Below are positions 6,513 to 10,087 of a stretch of 10,087 bases of DNA, one piece after another. This stretch comes from Euperipatoides rowelli (lineage: Eukaryota > Onychophora > Udeonychophora > Euonychophora > Peripatopsidae). How positions within the stretch are numbered: position 1 is the first letter of the stretch; each line of letters opens with the position of its first letter. The position numbers and the translations under genes were made by a program. Location of the stretch: assembly GCA_003024985.2 (NCBI GenBank), contig PXIH01S0027955.1. One strand, given 5' to 3'. The notes under the pieces were generated by a model. It was not told the DNA's origin. It saw only the letters and a program-made list of their open reading frames with translations, and did no database searches.

Positions 6513-6660
6513 CAGTATTCGGCTGAAAAATGCTCTTCCGAATACCGATTATCACCGAATACCAAAAATTTGACTGGGCCGAATATCGAATATCAGCGAA
6601 TACCACCGAATATCATTTTTTAGGCTGAATGAGCCGAATACCGAATAGTTACCGAATATT
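6513..6660. repeat. Right subterminal repeat array of the hAT element
   Basis: About nine CGAATA-type motifs (CCGAATAC, ACCGAATAC, GCCGAATAT and variants) plus one inverted copy (GTATTCGG near 6516). Most copies have the same orientation as in the left array, so the ends are not mirror images. Confidence 0.8.
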
Positions 6661-6673
6661 CAGTGCATCCCTA
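6658..6673 (-). repeat. Right terminal inverted repeat of the hAT element
   Basis: On the minus strand it reads TAGGGATGCACTGAAT, differing from the left end at two positions. Confidence 0.88.
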
Positions 6674-6681
6674 GTAAACAT
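6674..6681. repeat. Right target-site duplication of the hAT element
   Basis: GTAAACAT, identical to the left copy at 5861-5868. Excising one copy plus the element restores a continuous LINE ORF1 region. Confidence 0.92.
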
Positions 6682-6780
6682 TTCTTTTATGAACTACTTC
6701 ACCAATACTGAAAAGTACAAAAAGTGTTAGACAATATACCAGCAATGCATACACAGTAAGAGTTTTCCTTTTTCTTAAAA

Positions 6781-7434
6781 GACTTTGGCGCCGTTGAGAA
6801 CATTCAGCCATCGAAGATTTTAATCCCTGATGGAAATAGTATGGAAACCTCCCCCAGTGACCTTCAACTTAATATTGTAGAATTAAATAAACGTAAATGA
6901 TATTCCTAAAACTTTTAATAGGAATAAGGTCAACCACCCTATAAAAATAAGAGGTGAAGGTCATATTTGCTATAAGTGTTCCACCGAAGAGCATTTTGCT
7001 TGCAAATGTCCCTTTTTTAGTGCTCAAATTGTAAAGCCATCAAATTACCTGAACATATGTGTAATCCAAACTACTCAAAAAAAGTTATTTTAACACAGGT
7101 GTTTTTTTCAAGTGGTTCTAAGCGACCCAGATAAAAAAATGTTGATTCAACGTGCCTGGAGAAGTTGTAGATTTTTCAGGATGATAAATCTAAATCGGGG
7201 CAATTTAATGCTCACTATGGTGAGTTTATTTTGTCTTCGGGTACTGATACTGCAAAAAATGTATTGTTCTCTGTAGGTCCTTTGTAAATAGTGCTGGTAC
7301 TAAGAGGGAAATCGAGAATAGATTAAATGAGGAGTCTAGTAACCAATTTCATAATAATAATGGGAGATATGAATGATGAGTTAATGGAAGATGCTCCTTT
7401 TTCTCCGTCAAAATTAGTATATTATCCGGCATGA
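6781..7434 (+). pseudogene. LINE ORF1 C-terminal part with CCHC zinc knuckle
   Basis: Frame 6781-6900 reads DFGAVENIQPSKILIPDG, then SDLQLNIVELNKRK before a TGA. A shifted frame (6887-7093) continues NDIPKTFNRNKVN and GEGHICYKCSTEEHFACKCP. C-YK-C-STEE-H-FACK-C at 6968-7009 is an exact CX2CX4HX4C zinc knuckle, typical of ORF1 RNA-binding proteins. One more shift gives a second Cys/His cluster, CSNC with a distal HMC (7021-7062). Later pieces are FNAHYGEFILSSGTDTA (7171-7287), then MNDELMEDAPFSPSKL, ending at TGA 7432-7434. The product would coat element RNA as a ribonucleoprotein. Several frameshifts make it non-functional. Confidence 0.72.
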
Positions 7435-7559
7435 TGGCTAAGATAATATTATTGAACTTTAAAGACCTCAATAGTAATTTTAAGGTAAAGTTATTATGTA
7501 GTTACATGTTGAAGAATAAGATAAATGTGGCATGTCAAGAGCTAAAAAATTTGTGTTAA
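7434..7559 (+). pseudogene. LINE ORF2 start: APE-type endonuclease N-terminus
   Basis: ATG 7434-7436 opens a 41-codon frame reading MAKIILLNFKDLNSNFKVKL, then CSYMLKNKINVACQELKNL, and ends at TAA 7557-7559. This matches the first strand, helix and second strand of LINE endonucleases related to APE/ExoIII, where L-N and QE are metal-coordinating positions (usual pattern xxLNxxGLNxxxKR...L...DIxxxQET). The enzyme nicks target DNA for target-primed reverse transcription. The ATG overlaps the ORF1 stop as TGATG. Much of the endonuclease after this point is missing, since only about 240 bp separate it from the linker. Confidence 0.75.
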
Positions 7560-7599
7560 ATAAACAATTTGATAATTTAAAAAATATTATGGCCTCACC

Positions 7600-7797
7600 A
7601 CATACTATGTTGCTTTTTCCTCAAACTTTAGCATTGTGAATATTGAATTCTCCAATTATAAGATGTTACAACTAGAGTTTTCTTTAAATGGAATGTCAAC
7701 TAGCGCAAATGACTTGGCAATCATTGGAAAAATGAAGATCTGTTCGAAAATGCAAACTGATTATAGGTTCTCTTATAATGATTATTCAAATATCTAA
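7600..7797 (+). pseudogene. LINE ORF2: endonuclease C-terminus and start of linker
   Basis: A frame open to TAA 7795-7797 reads TYYVAFSSNFSIVNIEFSNY, then LQLEFSLNGM, LAIIGKMKICSKMQ and YRFSYNDYSNI. The SNFSIVNIEF segment occupies the place of the SDHxxVxxEF catalytic motif of LINE endonucleases, with the Asp-His pair replaced by Asn-Phe. The GKMKICSKMQTDY string corresponds to the conserved GxWKxNxSLLxDxxF sequence that follows it in L1-type ORF2. The loss of SDH would inactivate the nuclease. Confidence 0.65.
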
Positions 7798-7829
7798 GTG
7801 GGGTTTTTTCCGATGCTCTCATGTGATGA

Positions 7830-8012
7830 TATAGCCTAATGTTATATCAATGGAGTAAGGTAAGAAATCTTGTAATTGATGGTCTAATGAAAAGTAATTT
7901 GTCATTTACATACAAAAGAAATGCGAAGATAAGTAGGCTTGAAAGGCAACTGTATTTGATGAACAGAGTCCAGGATAATGATTTAATACTAATTGACGAT
8001 CTTAAAAAATAA
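7830..8012 (+). pseudogene. LINE ORF2: linker between endonuclease and RT, part 1
   Basis: A 60-codon frame includes QWSKVRNLVIDGLMKSNLS, then YKRNAKISRLERQLYLMNR, and ends with LILIDDLKK at TAA 8010-8012. L1-type ORF2 proteins have the same W...K..IR......Y.....I..LE..L..L pattern here, a helical linker. The frame is clean across the whole segment, so this part is among the best preserved. Confidence 0.65.
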
Positions 8013-8016
8013 TTGA

Positions 8017-8169
8017 TTATTAAAATTGGAAAAAGAGCAATTCACTAAATTAATGTTTTACTCAAAAAGATTAGTAAACTCTGTCAATAATGTTGAGAAG
8101 CTTGCTAATATAGGGTTATTAAAAAAAACCACCGTATCTAGATATAAATTGCATTTCAAATGGGAATAA
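8017..8169 (+). pseudogene. LINE ORF2: linker, part 2
   Basis: A 50-codon frame reads LLKLEKEQFTKLMFYSKRLV, NNVEKLANIGL and RYKLHFKWE before TAA 8167-8169. It continues the helical linker after a frame change near 8010. A second change within the A-run at 8121-8128 moves the reading frame to the next segment. Confidence 0.6.
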
Positions 8170-8386
8170 ATTATATTATTTTGAGGATGCCTATTACTTT
8201 ATACATACTACGTTGTATGAGAAATTTTTGATTGTTAATGATGGAATGAATGCAGTGACTTTGCGATTTAAATTGAACGATGCAAACAAATTACATAATT
8301 TTAATTTTGTTATCTCAGCTCAGTTCATTGATGAAGCCATTGATGCAATTAAAAATTCAAGTGCGGTCGGACCTGACCGCACTTGA
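8123..8386 (+). pseudogene. LINE ORF2: RT block 0 with AVGPD motif
   Basis: An 87-codon open stretch, with no ATG at its start, reads PPYLDINCISNGNKLYYFED, AYYFIHTTLYEKF, LHNFNFVISAQF, then IDEAIDAIKNSSAVGPD. The final motif is RT block 0 of L1-superfamily reverse transcriptases (pattern EI..AI..lk..KAPGPDGI). The next codons run into a perfect 14-bp snapback repeat, which shifts the frame and gives the TGA at 8384-8386. Confidence 0.8.
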
Positions 8387-8388
8387 AT
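8355..8388. repeat. Perfect inverted repeat, 14-bp arms, 6-nt loop, inside the RT frame
   Basis: ATTCAAGTGCGGTC (8355-8368), loop GGACCT, and its exact reverse complement (8375-8388). It sits right after the conserved AVGPD codons where GI is expected. The left arm encodes the expected protein, so the right arm is probably a snapback copy that replaced the original sequence and shifted the frame. Confidence 0.9.
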
Positions 8389-8808
8389 GTTCATCAAATA
8401 CAGTTGCCTTTCAAGTTAATTAAAAGATTCAAGTATGTGTTCTATCCAATTTTGATCAAAATCTTCAATAAATTGATTAATGTTGTTTTGTACAAAACTT
8501 TTAGCTTTGGTGTGTTTTTCTTTTTAATTGCCAAACAAAGAAATAACATTGATGTGTTAAGAATAAATGACCTAAGACCTATTAGTATAATTGATACAGA
8601 TGCAAAAATCTTGTCTAAAATTTTGTACAATAAAATGAAAACTCGCATCTCTGAAATCATTACTGACAATCAGTTTGGAATACCTGGCCACTCCATTCAT
8701 TGTGGTACTACTTTGTTTTTAAATCTCATCACCTTCATTAAGTCGAGTGGTAGGAAATTTAGGAAGTCGTTTTTCATCTTTTGTGATTTCCAGACCGAGA
8801 CATTTTAA
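8383..8808 (+). pseudogene. LINE ORF2: reverse transcriptase blocks 1-3, truncated
   Basis: A 141-codon frame, opened by the snapback at 8355-8388 and beginning at a non-ATG codon, reads LPFKLIKRFKYVFYPILIKI, then INDLRPISIIDTDAKILSKI, KMKTRISEIITDNQFGIPGH and SFFIFCDFQTETF. LRPISIIDTDAKILSKIL matches the RPISLLNxDYKIlaKiLa block. DNQFGIPGHSI matches the xQxGFIPGRSI block. FCDFQTETF stands where DFxKAFD, with the first catalytic Asp, is expected. Beyond the TAA (8806-8808) only a doubtful remnant to about 8870 remains. The YxDD motif never appears, so this is an inactive fragment. Confidence 0.88.
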
Positions 8809-8899
8809 CAACCTTCTATACATTAATTACTTCTCACATAAAGCATTATTTAAGCAACAATTTTAAATAACTTCACACACAAATTAGAGATGATGCCAA

Positions 8900-9005
8900 A
8901 ATTAGTGGAAAATAGTGACCATTTTTTAAAAAAGTCACTTTTCGTTGCCATTAACAAAAAAAAAAAAAGTAACTTAATTGAAATAGTGACCTGGTGGGAC
9001 CCCTG
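8900..9005 (-). mobile_element. Probable terminal fragment of a second hAT element
   Basis: Read on the minus strand, the segment begins CAGGGGTCCCACCAGGTCAC at 9005. CAGGGGT-type ends are classic for hAT elements. It is followed by repeated GTCACT and AAAGTGACTTTTTT strings, including a near-palindrome at 8915-8938 (GTGAC ... GTCAC). No partner end is in the window, so a target duplication cannot be tested. The left edge is arbitrary. It may be linked to the loss of the LINE 3' half. It could instead be a different repeat with a chance CAGGGG terminus. Confidence 0.4.
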
Positions 9006-9372
9006 CAATTTTTATGGTAAAAAAAAACTATGGCTTACTGTATGACCCAATAAATAAATAAAAACTTGATAATAAATTTTGTAACTATACCAAGTATATC
9101 AATGGTTTCTATTAATTAGTTTAATGAGAGGTTGGGAAGACTTGGAAAAATAATGTCCCTTCTCAAAGGGATAGAGGTGACATGGTTTTTGTATTTACCG
9201 TAGTGAAATTATGATTTTGATTATCAATAGAGAAGGGTCTTCTTACCTAAAAGGTTGCTTTTCAAGACCCCAAGTCAAAGGAATTAAATAAACACCAAAA
9301 ATAAATTAAAAAAATTACAACACAAAATACCTACAATACATAAAAATTGACATAGTCTAAATACAATTATTA
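9006..9372. other. AT-rich stretch without recognised genes
   Basis: It contains an AATAAATAAATAAAA run (9046-9060), a small CCCTT-CTCA-AAGGG hairpin (9157-9170) and loosely mirrored GAAGGGTCTTC and CCCTTCTC strings. No protein similarity was seen on either strand. It could hold parts of unidentified short repeats. Confidence 0.5.
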
Positions 9373-9450
9373 TTAGGTAGGTTTATTTATCAACAAGATG
9401 AAAAACAATTACATAAATATACCGGCTTAGCCCCAAAGGATATAGCCAAT
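9361..9450 (-). other. 3' tail region of the second LINE
   Basis: On the minus strand: GGCTATATCCTTTGGGGCTA, AGCC (GGCT and AGCC can pair as a small stem), then T-rich sequence, ATAAATAAACC and AATAAT units. A stem followed by a simple-repeat tail is how many LINE RTs recognise their own RNA. AATAAA would serve as polyadenylation signal. The exact insertion end is not defined. Confidence 0.5.
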
Positions 9451-9672
9451 ATTTACAAAATTACATTATTAGATGATTCGTTTGAGTAAGAACAACAAAA
9501 GTTAAATAAAAGATAAAATAAATTATAGGATAAGAGTTCCATTGAATCTCCATATCTTGTAGAATTTTATAAGACATGTCTATGAAATAACCAGGTGTAT
9601 TCCTTTGAACAATAAGTCACTAAAAGTTAGTAAGACTTCAATCTTCATAACATTAAAGTACATGAACTTCTT

Positions 9673-10006
9673 TCACAACGTGATAGCCACGTATACAAAA
9701 TTCAAATGTTCAAAGGAGCAGAATATGTTTCTAATAGAATATGTTTCTAATAAATATTGGTAGAAAACATTTCTGAAACTCTTCAATGATGGTAGAGTCC
9801 TTATCTCAGCAGGAACAGAATTCCATATAACTTGAGCCAGATGAGTGAATGGCTTACTAGCCAAGGACAATTTTCTACGCTCCAAATGTAAATTTTATTA
9901 GTAGTAACTGATCTGGTCATATAACCATGATCAATAACTTTAAAGTTTTATTAATTCTGTGAAATATTTAGGCCCATTTCCATTCATACACTTGGACCAC
10001 AGAAAC
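9673..10006 (-). pseudogene. LINE ORF2 C-terminal domain, frameshifted
   Basis: Three frames on the minus strand follow one another. Frame one (about 10005-9937) reads FLWSKCMNGNGPKYFTELIK, matching the FKCLNGxAPxYLxxLL motif. Frame two (about 9930-9885) reads DHGYMTRSVTTNKIYI, matching HxYxTRs. Frame three (to TGA 9675-9673) reads ERRKLSLASKPFTHLAQVIW, then NSVPAEIRTLPSLKSFRNVF, YQYLLETY, matching the RTxxGxxSFxxxAxxLWNSLPxxIRxxxSLxSFKxxLKxxLL end of many LINE polyproteins. This domain follows the RT thumb and its role is poorly defined. A 16-bp duplication near the end alters the final residues. The frame is entered from a TTG codon and has no true start. Confidence 0.85.
9721..9752. repeat. 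16-bp perfect tandem duplication
   Basis: GAATATGTTTCTAATA at 9721-9736 is repeated exactly at 9737-9752, inside the second LINE's C-terminal coding. Without one copy the minus-strand frame would read LLETYSAPLNI and stop, so the duplication extends the ORF with unrelated residues. Confidence 0.9.
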
Positions 10007-10087
10007 TGGGCATAATCTTAGATCATATATAGAGTAGATGGAGTATGACGTCATCAGTGTGAAGCAAAGATGATTTCGCCGGTTAAC

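Larger units (their letters stand above)
5869..6673. mobile_element. Non-autonomous hAT element (805 bp) with 8-bp target duplications
   Basis: The element starts TAGGGATGCAGCGAAT and ends ATTCAGTGCATCCCTA; its termini are inverted repeats matching at 14 of 16 positions. It is flanked on both sides by the exact 8-mer GTAAACAT (5861-5868 and 6674-6681), the target-site duplication length made by hAT transposases. TAGGGATGCA-type ends with CCGAA-rich subterminal repeats are known from hAT families of fish and other animals. No transposase coding is recognisable; a 112-codon open frame at 5908-6246 runs through repeats and is not credible. It must have been moved by an autonomous relative. It sits inside the LINE ORF1 region, so it is younger than the LINE insertion. 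Confidence 0.92.
5360..8870 (+). mobile_element. Decayed L1/Tx1-type LINE, interrupted by a hAT element and truncated at its 3' end
   Basis: A plus-strand non-LTR retrotransposon remnant. Its order is: ORF1 fragments (from about 5469 or 5680), a CCHC zinc knuckle (6968-7009), an ORF1/ORF2 overlap at 7432-7436, an APE-type endonuclease start, the endonuclease-RT linker and the first RT blocks, ending near the first catalytic Asp. Frames change about ten times. Removing the 805-bp hAT insertion leaves about 2.7 kb. The 5' edge is uncertain; a GC-richer segment near 5357-5460 may be 5' UTR. The 3' half (RT palm YxDD, thumb, C-terminal domain, 3' tail) is absent. That is the reverse of normal LINE 5' truncation, so it was lost by later deletion or replacement. 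Clade assignment rests on protein pattern only. Confidence 0.8.
9373..10087 (-). mobile_element. 3' end of a second LINE (different family), running off the window
   Basis: The minus strand carries a LINE C-terminal domain (pieces between about 10006 and 9673), then about 300 bp of 3' UTR ending near 9373. The terminal part reads TTTGGGGCTAAGCCGG and then GATAAATAAACCTACC with AATAAT repeats, resembling the short stem plus AATAAA-type tail of many CR1/L2/Jockey-like LINEs. The C-terminal domain type differs from the L1/Tx1-type element upstream. Orientation is opposite. The reverse transcriptase body should lie beyond 10087. Confidence 0.72.

Noticed and set aside
6385-6606. 73-codon minus-strand ORF
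   Set aside because: It runs through the right subterminal repeats of the hAT element and shows no similarity to a transposase.
8442-8669. 75-codon minus-strand ORF
   Set aside because: Antisense shadow of the reverse transcriptase fragment.
10046-10053. TGACGTCA (CRE-like palindrome)
   Set aside because: It lies within decayed LINE coding sequence with no promoter context; a single octamer is weak evidence.
1-10087. CRISPR array, tRNA, rRNA or bacterial operon features
   Set aside because: No spaced identical repeats of CRISPR type, no cloverleaf with A/B box signals and no ribosomal RNA similarity were seen; the sequence is eukaryotic.

Overview
This is AT-rich animal nuclear DNA, probably from a marine invertebrate deuterostome; that guess rests only on overall feel, three TAGGCCTA octamers and the transposon types. 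No bacterial gene organisation is present. Very little is live coding sequence: one well-supported host exon, then a dense set of decayed mobile-element genes. Most were found by following protein similarity across frames, because frameshifts and stops have cut them into short open stretches.

Layout. 1-2031: AT-rich, apparently intronic, with a hairpin and a short GC-rich direct repeat. 2032-2104 (minus): a 73-nt exon with clean splice signals that encodes the copper-binding start (MTCQNC) of CCS, the copper chaperone for superoxide dismutase. It lies between two C-rich tracts (1865-1882 and 2295-2315). 2600-4868 (minus): a broken, roughly 750-codon copy of a multicopy metazoan protein family without an accepted function. 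Its conserved motifs occur in family order through many frameshifts. Several recall FEN1/XPG-type 5' nucleases, but this copy has lost the block where a key acidic motif should be. 4869-5357: AT-rich, with one short minus-strand ORF in strong Kozak context.

About 5360-8870 (plus): a two-ORF non-LTR retrotransposon of L1/Tx1 type. ORF1 has a CCHC zinc knuckle and overlaps ORF2 as TGATG. ORF2 has an APE-like endonuclease start, a linker and the first part of reverse transcriptase, then stops before the catalytic YxDD region. An 805-bp non-autonomous hAT element (5869-6673), with 8-bp target duplications and CCGAATA-rich ends, sits inside its ORF1 region. About 8900-9005: probable terminal fragment of another hAT element. 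About 9373 to the window end (minus): 3' end of a second, different LINE, carrying the conserved C-terminal domain and a 3' tail.

The parts do not form a pathway. The likely picture is a CCS gene on the minus strand whose introns have collected nested transposons. The most unusual item is the minus-strand family at 2600-4868.
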